The notes beneath the pieces are model-generated. The model was not told the DNA's origin and made no database searches. It was given only the letters and a program-made list of their open reading frames with translations. The position numbers and the translations under genes were made by a program. A DNA stretch of 7,220 bases, taken from positions 1 to 7,220 of the forward strand of contig JAATFY010000234.1 in NCBI GenBank assembly GCA_015654915.1. Reading direction: 5' to 3'. Shown here one piece after another: positions 1 to 6,438 of the stretch. Numbering within the stretch: position 1 is the first letter of the stretch; every line of letters begins with the position of its first letter. The DNA comes from Rhodospirillales bacterium. GTDB taxonomy: Bacteria; Pseudomonadota; Alphaproteobacteria; UBA9219.

Positions 1-76
1 GTTTCAGCGAGCGGCTGCCGAGGCTGTAGATCGGAAAATGCACCGTGACGTTTTTAAGGGAAGCAAGCACCGACAT
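1..76 (-). CDS. Polysaccharide ABC exporter, ATP-binding subunit (N-terminal fragment)
   Basis: Only the first 25 codons are present; the rest lies beyond the left edge. The ATG at 76-74 follows the permease stop codon after just two bases, so the two genes are almost certainly co-transcribed and translationally coupled. The visible residues include NVTVHFPIYSLGSRSLK. This resembles the opening of Wzt/RfbB/KpsT-type ATPases, which start with a beta strand and an (S/T)V-x-F-P-I-Y-x(4-5)-SRSLK stretch ahead of the Walker A motif. By family knowledge, this subunit would hydrolyse ATP in the cytoplasm to drive export of a lipid-linked O-antigen or capsule-like glycan through the neighbouring permease. 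The Walker A, signature and Walker B motifs are outside the window, as is any C-terminal glycan-binding domain. The assignment rests on the short N-terminus and the partner gene. Confidence 0.8.
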   Translation of the reverse strand, partial: MSVLASLKNVTVHFPIYSLGSRSLK

Positions 77-78
77 GG

Positions 79-918
79 CTATACCCAATAAGCAATTCGC
101 GCCCGAAAGCGGCGGAACATAATGAACGTGCCGGCGATGCCCAGAATGGCGGTCGCGCTGGTATATATGTAACTTAAGGCATCCGGCGCATGGCCGAGCA
201 GCGGCGCGCGGATCAGTTCGAGCAAATGGTAAAACGGATTAAGTTCGACCACCCATTGATGACCCTGAAGGAGTCCGGGCGCCCAGATCACCGGCGTGAC
301 GAAGAAGACGACCTGAACCAGACTGCTGATGATCGGTGTAATATCGCGGAAACGGGCGCAGACCATCGCCAGAAACATAATCACCCACATGGCGTTTAAT
401 AGGAACAAAACCAGTCCCGGCAGCAACAGCCATAAATAAACGCCGGGCCAGATACCGAAGATCAGCGCGACGATAATGTAGATAATAAAGTTATGCGCGT
501 AGACGGCCAGATTGCGCGCCAGCGTGCGCATGACGTAGGTCATATAGGGCAAACGGATTTGCTTGATGAAGGAATTGGCTTGAATGAAGGTGATGCAGGC
601 ATCCTGCATCAGCGTCGCCATCAGCGTCCATTGCAGGAGGCCGAGCGTCAGCATGGGGAAATAATCGTTGGCTGCCGTTTTCAGGAGGCGACTGTATACC
701 ATCCCCATCGCCAGAATCATGACGCCCATGCTCAGCGTCAGCCAGAAGGGGCCGAGGACCGAGCCGCGGTAACGCAGTTTGATATCCTGCCATGCCATCA
801 GCAGCCAGAGCGGCGAACGCCGGAAAGCCTCGCCAATATCGCGCAGCGCGGCAGAGGTCGAAGGACCGCCGCTGGCGTGATAAATAGGCTGGGATGGAAC
901 GGAACAGGTGTCGGTCAT
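79..918 (-). CDS. ABC-2 type polysaccharide/O-antigen export permease (Wzm/RfbA/KpsM family)
   Basis: This is a 279-residue inner-membrane protein that would form the channel of a polysaccharide ABC exporter, paired with the ATPase that follows. Family hallmarks are visible. An amphipathic N-terminal segment carries DIKLRYRGSVLGPFW (about residues 45-59). ARFRDI (188-193) is followed by a helix ending VTPVIW (207-212). NPFYHLLELIRAPLLG lies at about 227-242, and the C-terminus is the typical RI-YWV. About six hydrophobic segments are seen, near 58-80, 86-110, 134-155, 157-187, 195-213 and 252-268. I chose the ATG at 918. A GTG at 987 would add 23 residues, but it has no clear ribosome binding site, would use up most of the divergent promoter region, and makes the protein longer than usual. 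Family membership is clear. The glycan exported cannot be told from this gene. Confidence 0.93.
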   Translation of the reverse strand: MTDTCSVPSQPIYHASGGPSTSAALRDIGEAFRRSPLWLLMAWQDIKLRYRGSVLGPFWLTLSMGVMILAMGMVYSRLLKTAANDYFPMLTLGLLQWTLMATLMQDACITFIQANSFIKQIRLPYMTYVMRTLARNLAVYAHNFIIYIIVALIFGIWPGVYLWLLLPGLVLFLLNAMWVIMFLAMVCARFRDITPIISSLVQVVFFVTPVIWAPGLLQGHQWVVELNPFYHLLELIRAPLLGHAPDALSYIYTSATAILGIAGTFIMFRRFRARIAYWV

Positions 919-1003
919 CGGGATGCTTATTCGGGGCGGTAGATCATGGAAGAACAACAGTGTATAAACCAAAAAACGGCAAATCACAGGAAATTTTTAG
1001 CCC
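919..1003. promoter_or_regulatory. Divergent intergenic region between the exporter and the cell-wall/replication operon
   Basis: These 85 bp separate two divergent start codons and must carry the start signals for both transcription units unless promoters lie inside genes. The right half is AT-rich (about 961-1000) and the left half GC-rich. It contains TGTATAAAC at 961-969, a possible -10 element, and an AGGAAA at 988-993 upstream of the plus-strand start. I see no convincing inverted repeat or operator. Confidence 0.6.
963..968 (+). promoter_or_regulatory. Possible -10 element for the elyC-like/mltB/rlpA/dacA/tmk/holB operon
   Basis: TATAAA preceded by TG sits about 35 bp ahead of the ATG at 1004, which is a reasonable distance for a short leader. 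No good -35 hexamer is found about 17 bp upstream (around 940-945), so the call rests on the -10 match alone. The same AT-rich bases could serve the minus-strand permease, since the complement reads TATACA. Confidence 0.25.
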
Positions 1004-1798
1004 ATGATGTTCACATTATCCAAGGTTTTCTGGGCTTTCTTCTCGCCCGGCAACATGCTGGTGCTGCTGTTGCTGGCGGGCGGCTTTCTCGTCACGGCCA
1101 AAGGCAAGACATGGCAGAATCTGGGACGCAAAATGTGTTTCGATATCGCCTTCCTGCTTTTTTTCGTCGCCATATTCCCCGTCGGTGACTGGATTCTCAC
1201 GCCGCTGGAAAACCGGTTTCCGCCGGTCAAGCCCGATCATGTCGACGGCATTATTTTATTGGGCGGCGACGAGAAACCTTACTTGAGCGAAATGCGCGGG
1301 CAGCCGGTGGTCCACTCCTCGGCGCAGCGTTACATCGAATTCGCCGCTCTGGCGCGCGAGTACCCGCAGGCGAAACTTGTTTTCACCGGCGGTTCCAGCC
1401 TGCTGGCTCCCGAAGCCAAGCTGAAAGAAGCCGAGATTGCCAGGCAATCGCTGGCGAGCATCGGTGTTCCGGTTCAGCGCATGGTTTTCGAAGATCAGGC
1501 GCGCAATACCTATGAGAATGCCGTGAAGACCGCGGCGCTTGTCCATCCCGTGCCGGAACAGAGTTGGCTGCTGGTAACAAGCGCATGGCACATGGCGCGT
1601 TCGATGGCCTGTTTTCGCAAGGCAGGATGGAACATCTATCCGGCGCCGACCGATTATATGACCAGCGGGAAATTATCCTCGCGGCTGCAGTTCAATCTGG
1701 AAGAGCATCTGCAGAAAATGAATCTGGCCATGCATGAATATTACGGCCTCGTCGCCTACCGGCTGATGGGATATACGGATAGCCTATGGCCAAAGTAA
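1004..1798 (+). CDS. ElyC/YdcF-type DUF218 membrane protein
   Basis: This 264-residue protein has two N-terminal membrane segments (about 17-33 and 46-62) followed by a DUF218 domain (about 81-225). Family motifs are clear: DGIILLGG (81-88), KLVFTGG (124-130), EDQARNTYENA (163-173) and LLVTSAWHMARS (189-200), the last carrying the conserved S-x-W-H-M-x-R. Length and layout match E. coli ElyC, an envelope factor linked to peptidoglycan assembly and lipid-carrier use; the biochemical activity of the family is poorly defined. The domain probably faces the periplasm. ATG at 1004 is immediately followed by a second ATG at 1007, and AGGAAA at 988-993 is a rather distant ribosome binding site for either. 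The end overlaps the next gene by 13 bp, making this the first gene of the operon. Other DUF218 proteins (SanA, YdcF) are alternatives, but the two-helix N-terminus favours ElyC. Confidence 0.88.
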   Translation: MMFTLSKVFWAFFSPGNMLVLLLLAGGFLVTAKGKTWQNLGRKMCFDIAFLLFFVAIFPVGDWILTPLENRFPPVKPDHVDGIILLGGDEKPYLSEMRGQPVVHSSAQRYIEFAALAREYPQAKLVFTGGSSLLAPEAKLKEAEIARQSLASIGVPVQRMVFEDQARNTYENAVKTAALVHPVPEQSWLLVTSAWHMARSMACFRKAGWNIYPAPTDYMTSGKLSSRLQFNLEEHLQKMNLAMHEYYGLVAYRLMGYTDSLWPK

Positions 1799-2763
1799 AA
1801 CGGATTTTCCTTGTCGCGTTTTTTGTAATTTCCGGCGCGGCGGCGGCGCACGCCGCCATCGTTCGCACCAGCGGTTTTGCCCAATGGCTGCAGCAACTGG
1901 AGCAGGAAGCTATTGCGAACGGCATTTCGCCGGCGACGGCTCAGACAGTTCTCGATCACGCCATGCTGGACGACCGCGTCATCGTGCTCGACCAGAAACA
2001 ACCGGAATCCACCGCCACTTTCGAGTCCTATCTTCACCACACCATTACGCCCGACCGCGTGCGCGAGGGGCGAAGACTCTTGGACAAATATGGCGATGTG
2101 CTGGACGCAATTTCGCAGCGTTACGGCGTCGCGCCGGAAGTGATCGTCGCGTTGTGGGGAATGGAAAGCAGTTTCGGGCATAACAGCGGCGATTTCAGCG
2201 TTGTCGATTCCCTTATGACGCTGGCTTACGAAGGCCGCCGCGCCGATTTTTTCCGCAAGGAATTATTCAATGCCTTGCGTATCATTGATGCGGAGCATGT
2301 TCCCGCCGAAGAGTTGAGAGGCTCGTGGGCAGGGGCGATGGGGCAGTGCCAGTTCATGCCATCCACCTATCTCCGTTATGCCGTCGATTACGACAACAAC
2401 GGCCAGCGCGACATCTGGGATAATACGCCGGATGTTTTGGCTTCCATCGCCAATTACCTTGCCGCCGAAGGATGGCGCAACGACCTGACATGGGGCAGGG
2501 AAGTCACTCTGGGAAAAGATGTCCCCACGCAAGAGGCGGGCCTTGATCACCAGCATAGTCTGGCCGAATGGCAGCAATCGGGGGTTCGCAGCCTCGATGG
2601 CTCGGCCTTGCCCGATAAACCGCTGCAAGCCTCGTTAATCCAGCCCGATGGTCCGGATGGACGAAGCTTTCTGGTCTATGATAACTTCCGCGCACTGATG
2701 CGATGGAATCGCTCCACTTACTTTGCCACCACTGTCGGCTTGCTGGCGGATCGGATCAAATAA
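1786..2763 (+). CDS. mltB: MltB-family periplasmic lytic murein transglycosylase
   Basis: The 325-residue product should cleave the MurNAc-GlcNAc bond of peptidoglycan, forming 1,6-anhydro-MurNAc ends. An N-terminal signal peptide (about 1-23, ending AHA) lacks a lipobox cysteine, so the protein is probably soluble in the periplasm, unlike the lipoprotein MltB of E. coli. The catalytic domain holds VALWGMESSFG, with E127 as the expected general acid/base. GAMGQCQFMPSTYLRYAVD (183-201) then leads into an EF-hand-like loop, DYDNNGQRDIWD (201-212), matching the calcium site known in E. coli Slt35/MltB. NYLAAEGWR (223-231) follows. There is no C-terminal peptidoglycan-binding domain. The start lies 13 bp inside the elyC-like gene, and the stop codon overlaps the next ATG as TAATG. 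Paralogues in this SLT_2 family are hard to separate, so the symbol denotes the family. Confidence 0.92.
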   Translation: MAKVKRIFLVAFFVISGAAAAHAAIVRTSGFAQWLQQLEQEAIANGISPATAQTVLDHAMLDDRVIVLDQKQPESTATFESYLHHTITPDRVREGRRLLDKYGDVLDAISQRYGVAPEVIVALWGMESSFGHNSGDFSVVDSLMTLAYEGRRADFFRKELFNALRIIDAEHVPAEELRGSWAGAMGQCQFMPSTYLRYAVDYDNNGQRDIWDNTPDVLASIANYLAAEGWRNDLTWGREVTLGKDVPTQEAGLDHQHSLAEWQQSGVRSLDGSALPDKPLQASLIQPDGPDGRSFLVYDNFRALMRWNRSTYFATTVGLLADRIK

Positions 2764-3665
2764 TGCGTCATCTTTATCGCCTGTCGCCCGCCGTCCTGCT
2801 TTTGATTCTGGCGGCCTGCGCTTCCCACGCGCCGCACACGGGCGGTGGCACCGCTACCGGCGAAGCGACCTACAAGGTCGGCGAACCGTACCAGATCGAA
2901 GGCAACTGGTACTACCCGCGCGAGGATTACAGTTATGACGAAACCGGCGTCGCATCATGGTACGGCGCGGCTTTCCATGGCGGCACGACGGCAAACGGCG
3001 AAATTTTCAACAAGAACGAACTGACCGCCGCGCATAAAACCTTGCCGTTGCCGACCTTGGCGCGTGTAACAAACCTTGATAACGGACGCTCGATCGTCGT
3101 GCGCATCAATGACCGCGGGCCATTCTCGGGCGCGCGCATCATCGATCTTTCGCAACGCGCCGCGCAATTGCTCGGGTTCGAGCAGCAAGGCACCGCCAAA
3201 GTCCGTGTGCAAGTGCTGGCCGACGAAAGCAAGGCGATTGCCGACGCCACGCGTCATTATGGCAGCGCCAAGCCGACACAGGTTGCTTCGGCCGAGGCGC
3301 CGCCTCCTGCAACGGCTTCCATTACGCCGGTCACGACCCAGACGCTGGAACCGATCCATACGACGCCTGCCGTGCATCAGCAGTTGCTGGAAACCAAACC
3401 GGTACAGGAAGTGGTTCAGGTTCCGGTCACGGGACCCCATCAGCTTTATGTGCAGGCGGGCGCTTTTACGAAACTTGAAAATGCCACGCGGATGCAGCAA
3501 ACCTTGGGCGGCCTTGGCCATTCCACGATTTCGGAGGCGATTGTTAACGGCGTTAAATTCTATCGCGTAAGGGTGGGGCCGGTTCCGGATGTTGCGCAGG
3601 CGGATAGCCTTCTGACCAAAGTTAAGGGCGCAGGCGTCGCCAATCCACGCACTGTTGTTGACTGA
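2763..3665 (+). CDS. rlpA: RlpA-type septal lytic transglycosylase lipoprotein (DPBB + SPOR)
   Basis: RlpA cuts peptidoglycan glycan strands, preferring strands without stem peptides, and works at the division septum. The start is the ATG at 2763, sharing one base with the mltB stop. It yields a 300-residue lipoprotein with lipobox LAAC (C19). The upstream in-frame ATG at 2703 would bury this signal and lies inside mltB. The double-psi beta-barrel domain spans about 62-152, with GVASWYG (62-68), TTANGEIFN (75-83), HKTLP (91-95) and INDRGPF (115-121). E80, H91 and D117 have the same relative spacing as the residues I recall as important in Pseudomonas aeruginosa RlpA (E120, H131, D157). A Pro/Thr-rich linker (about 170-222) leads to a SPOR domain (about 224-300, starting PHQLYVQAGAF), which binds denuded septal glycans. 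All expected parts are present. Confidence 0.95.
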   Translation: MRHLYRLSPAVLLLILAACASHAPHTGGGTATGEATYKVGEPYQIEGNWYYPREDYSYDETGVASWYGAAFHGGTTANGEIFNKNELTAAHKTLPLPTLARVTNLDNGRSIVVRINDRGPFSGARIIDLSQRAAQLLGFEQQGTAKVRVQVLADESKAIADATRHYGSAKPTQVASAEAPPPATASITPVTTQTLEPIHTTPAVHQQLLETKPVQEVVQVPVTGPHQLYVQAGAFTKLENATRMQQTLGGLGHSTISEAIVNGVKFYRVRVGPVPDVAQADSLLTKVKGAGVANPRTVVD

Positions 3666-3668
3666 GGA
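3664..3668 (+). promoter_or_regulatory. Ribosome binding site of dacA, overlapping the rlpA stop codon
   Basis: GAGGA lies about 5-6 bases ahead of the dacA ATG at 3674, and its first bases belong to the rlpA TGA (3663-3665). It is the best Shine-Dalgarno match at any junction in the operon. It supports the dacA start and suggests that dacA can be initiated at a good rate on its own. Confidence 0.75.
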
Positions 3669-3673
3669 TAAAC

Positions 3674-4810
3674 ATGAAAAGAATTCTTCTGCTTCCTGTT
3701 TTTGTTATTCTTTTTGCCTTTCCGGTACTGGCGCAGACTGTAGCTCCGGTTGAAACGGCGGCCAAGCAGGCCATTCTGGTCGATGTAACAACGGGCACGG
3801 TTCTATACGCCAAAGACGCCGATACGCAGATGCCGACATCGTCCATGAGCAAGATGATGACGGTGTATGTCGTTTTCGATGCGATCAAAAACGGCAAATT
3901 GAAGATGACGGACGAACTTGTCACCAGCGAACACGCCTGGAAGCAGGAAGGCTCGCGCATGTTCCTGAATGTGGGACAGCATGCGAAAGTCGAAGACCTG
4001 ATCCGCGGCGTGATCGTGCAGTCGGGCAACGATGCCGCCGTGGTGCTTGCCGAGGCTCTGGGGTCGGGTTCGGAATCCGCCTTTGCCGACAATATGAATG
4101 CCAAGGCAAAGGAACTCGGTCTGGCCAACAGCCACTTCGTGAATGCGACCGGTCTGCCCGATCCGCAGCATTATTCGACGGCACGCGATCTGGCGACCTT
4201 GGCGGTAGCGCTGATCCGCGATTTTCCGGAAGACTATCATTACTTCTCGGAAATCGAATTCACCTACAACAACATCAAGCAGGGTAACCGCAACCCGCTG
4301 CTCTACCGCAACATGAATGTCGACGGCCTGAAGACCGGACATACCGATGTCGGCGGTTTCGGTCTTACGGCCTCCGCCGTGCGCGATGGTCGCCGGCTGG
4401 TACTGGTGCTGAATGGCCTGAAAGACATGCAGGCGCGCGCGGACGAATCCGCACATCTGCTGGATTGGGGTTATCGCGAATATGGATTTTATCCGGTCGT
4501 CAAAGCCAATGACAAATTGGCCGAGGCAAAGGTCTGGCTAGGACAAGCACAAACAGTATCGTTGCTGGCGGCGCAGGATGTTGTTCTGACGCTGCCGCGC
4601 AGCGCCCGTGCGGGGCTCAAAACCGCAATTACCTTCGATCAGCCGGTGCCTGCGCCCATCGCCAAAGGCCAGCAACTCGGCAAGCTAACGGTCACGGCTC
4701 CGGGCATGGATGCCAAGGAAGTTCCGCTGGTTGCCGGTGACGATGTGCCGCAACTCGGTTTCTTTGCGCGTCTCGGCGTGAAGCTGCATCTCCTGCTCAA
4801 CAAGGCCTGA
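3674..4810 (+). CDS. dacA: D-alanyl-D-alanine carboxypeptidase (PBP5/DacA family, S11)
   Basis: This penicillin-binding protein would remove the terminal D-Ala from peptidoglycan pentapeptides, which limits cross-linking. The 378-residue product has a signal peptide (about 1-20, cleavage after VLA). The three active-site motifs are intact: S57-M-S-K60 (in MPTSSMSKMMT), S117-G-N119, and K220-T-G222 (in DGLKTGHTDVGGFG). The peptidase domain (about 29-260) is followed by a PBP5-type beta domain (about 277-370). The C-terminal stretch GFFARLGVKLHLLL has the look of the amphipathic helix that anchors PBP5 to the outer face of the inner membrane. It sits 8 bp after rlpA and 3 bp before tmk, in the usual alphaproteobacterial order. 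Another DacA/DacC/DacD paralogue name is possible, but the enzymatic class is firm. Confidence 0.96.
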   Translation: MKRILLLPVFVILFAFPVLAQTVAPVETAAKQAILVDVTTGTVLYAKDADTQMPTSSMSKMMTVYVVFDAIKNGKLKMTDELVTSEHAWKQEGSRMFLNVGQHAKVEDLIRGVIVQSGNDAAVVLAEALGSGSESAFADNMNAKAKELGLANSHFVNATGLPDPQHYSTARDLATLAVALIRDFPEDYHYFSEIEFTYNNIKQGNRNPLLYRNMNVDGLKTGHTDVGGFGLTASAVRDGRRLVLVLNGLKDMQARADESAHLLDWGYREYGFYPVVKANDKLAEAKVWLGQAQTVSLLAAQDVVLTLPRSARAGLKTAITFDQPVPAPIAKGQQLGKLTVTAPGMDAKEVPLVAGDDVPQLGFFARLGVKLHLLLNKA

Positions 4811-4813
4811 TCT

Positions 4814-5455
4814 GTGGCGCGCGGCAAATTCATTACGCTCGAGGGCGGTGAGGGAGCCGGAAAATCGACGCAAGCCAAACACCTTGCGGAATTTTTACGC
4901 AAGCGTGGAATCAAGGTTGTCCTCACCCGCGAAGTGGGTGGTTCACCTGCTGCGGAAGAAATCCGCAAACTATGGTTGTCGCAGGACGAAGGTTACTGGG
5001 AGCCGTTGGCGGAGCTTCTGCTGATCTTCGCTGCGCGCCGCGAGCATCTTACACGTACAGTATGGCCCGCGCTGAAACGCGGCGCATGGGTGATCAGCGA
5101 CCGGTTTGTGGATTCCTCGCTGGTGTATCAGGGCAACATCAAGGACGAAGCAGGGGCGGATGTGGTGAAGAGTCTTTACCGCCAGATCGCGGGTGATTTC
5201 GAGCCCGACCTTACGTTACTTCTGGATGTGCCGGTCGCGACCAGCATGTCGCGCGTCAAAAAGCGCGGCGGCTGGAACGACCGTTATCAGTTGAAGGCGG
5301 CGCCGTTTCACAAGAAACTGCGCAGCGCCTATCTGGCTCTGGCAAAAAAGAACGCAAAGCGGATCAAAATTATCGATGCTGGTCATGCCGAAGATACGGT
5401 TTCTAAAGATGTTGCCGCCGCTGTATCCAAACGCTTTCATCTGAAAACGAAATGA
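4814..5455 (+). CDS. tmk: Thymidylate kinase (dTMP kinase), divergent at several motifs
   Basis: This enzyme phosphorylates dTMP to dTDP in the cytoplasm, an essential step to dTTP. The 213-residue length equals that of the E. coli enzyme. Visible features are the P-loop GGEGAGKST (11-19, K17), ELLLIFAARREHL (67-79), the DR pair (96-97) in VISDRFVDSS, YQG (105-107), PDLTLLLDVP (131-140), and a LID with basic residues from R147 to R157. Three places depart from the usual consensus: TRE-P-GG is TREVGG (V41), the GGGRG-like stretch after YQG is NIKDEAG, and the DR(F/I)E in the LID is DRYQ. The start is GTG at 4814, with AAGG at 4802-4805 as a likely ribosome binding site inside the end of dacA. 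No other start precedes the P-loop. The last bases overlap holB (ATGA). Gene order supports tmk strongly; altered kinetics or specificity is only a possibility. Confidence 0.9.
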   Translation: MARGKFITLEGGEGAGKSTQAKHLAEFLRKRGIKVVLTREVGGSPAAEEIRKLWLSQDEGYWEPLAELLLIFAARREHLTRTVWPALKRGAWVISDRFVDSSLVYQGNIKDEAGADVVKSLYRQIAGDFEPDLTLLLDVPVATSMSRVKKRGGWNDRYQLKAAPFHKKLRSAYLALAKKNAKRIKIIDAGHAEDTVSKDVAAAVSKRFHLKTK

Positions 5456-6438
5456 GCGAACTTCATCCCGCGCATAACCCGACCCTGATCGGCCACGATG
5501 AAGCGCTGCAGCAGGCGGGCGAGGCTTTTACGTCGGGCCGCATGCATCATGCTTGGTTGATTACCGGCATCGAAGGCATCGGCAAGACGACGCTGGCCTA
5601 TCACATAGCCCACCACGTTCTGTCGGGCGGCCAGAACGCGCTGGGCAAAATCGATATGAATCACCGCGTGGCGAAGCTGATCACCGCTGAAGCGCATCCC
5701 GATATGCTGGTGGTACGCCGCGCGACCGACGAGAAAACCGGCGAATTGCGCAACGTTATTGTGGTGGATGATGCGCTCAGGATTGCATCGTTTCTGCACA
5801 AGACCTCGACGCATGGCGGCTGGCGCGTCGTTTTGATCGACGAGGCGCATACCATGAACCGCCACGGCCAGAACGCTATCCTGAAAATTCTGGAAGAGCC
5901 GCCCGCACGCGTTCTCATCCTCATTACCGCGGCGACGCCGGGCGGATTGCTGCCGACCATCCGTTCGCGGTGCCGCATCCTGCAACTGGCGCCCCTCGAC
6001 GACAAGCACATGAAAACCGTTCTGGCGCGCTCCGGCCCCGATCTGTCGCCGGATGATATCGAGCGCCTGATCCGGCTTTCGGGTGGCAGCATCGGTTTCG
6101 CCCTGAAGATCATCCGGACGGAGACCCTGCCGCTTTATACGGAATTGCTGGATTTGATCGCCGCGATGCCGAAGCTCGATATCGCGCGACTTCATAAGCT
6201 GGCCGACCAGATCGCCCGCAAGACGGATGCCGAAAGCTTCGATGTCATCCGAACATTGCTGATAGATTATCTGCGCCAGTCGGTGCGGACGCAGGCCATA
6301 CATGCGTCAGGGCCGGTCAACCGCAAACTGGAATTATGGGACAAGGTGCGCGAGACATTTGCGGTTGCCGATGCGGCCAATCTCGACCGCAAGCTGGCTT
6401 TTATAAACGCCGTCAGCGATATCCGCGCCGCATCCTAG
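5452..6438 (+). CDS. holB: DNA polymerase III subunit delta' (clamp loader)
   Basis: Delta' is the stator of the clamp loader that opens the beta sliding clamp and places it on primed DNA. The 328-residue protein has a Walker A motif, GIEGIGKTT (39-47, K45), with the key lysine, and Walker B, VVLIDEAH (126-133). It also has LKILEEPPARVLILITA (144-160) and the sensor/arginine-finger segment TIRSRC (169-174). The C-terminal part (about 200-328) fits the collar domain. The region between the Walker motifs lacks the four zinc-binding cysteines seen in E. coli HolB, so a zinc module is probably missing, which I believe is usual in alphaproteobacteria. The ATG overlaps the tmk stop by 4 bp (ATGA). 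It is the last gene of the operon, and its stop codon overlaps that of the convergent MAPEG gene. Confusion with DnaX (tau/gamma) is unlikely given the length and gene order. Confidence 0.93.
   Translation: MSELHPAHNPTLIGHDEALQQAGEAFTSGRMHHAWLITGIEGIGKTTLAYHIAHHVLSGGQNALGKIDMNHRVAKLITAEAHPDMLVVRRATDEKTGELRNVIVVDDALRIASFLHKTSTHGGWRVVLIDEAHTMNRHGQNAILKILEEPPARVLILITAATPGGLLPTIRSRCRILQLAPLDDKHMKTVLARSGPDLSPDDIERLIRLSGGSIGFALKIIRTETLPLYTELLDLIAAMPKLDIARLHKLADQIARKTDAESFDVIRTLLIDYLRQSVRTQAIHASGPVNRKLELWDKVRETFAVADAANLDRKLAFINAVSDIRAAS

Noticed and set aside
493..942. 149-codon plus-strand frame opposite the permease
   Set aside because: The product is rich in His, Gln and Arg with no domain, and the minus-strand permease carries clear family motifs over the same bases.
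919..987. 23-residue N-terminal extension of the permease from a GTG at 987
   Set aside because: No convincing ribosome binding site precedes it, it would use most of the divergent promoter gap, and the ATG at 918 gives the usual family length with the normal polar N-terminus.
2703..2762. Longer rlpA start inside mltB
   Set aside because: It would place 20 residues ahead of a well-formed lipoprotein signal (lipobox LAAC). The ATG at 2763, with the TAATG overlap, fits both the signal and the operon layout.
2955..3521. 188-codon open frame antisense to rlpA
   Set aside because: The translation is rich in Arg and shows no family motif; rlpA on the other strand is complete and well supported.
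5437..6303. 288-codon open frame antisense to holB
   Set aside because: It mirrors the codon pattern of holB, gives a basic, low-hydrophobicity product with no recognisable domain, and has no start signals. Long antisense frames are common opposite GC-rich genes.
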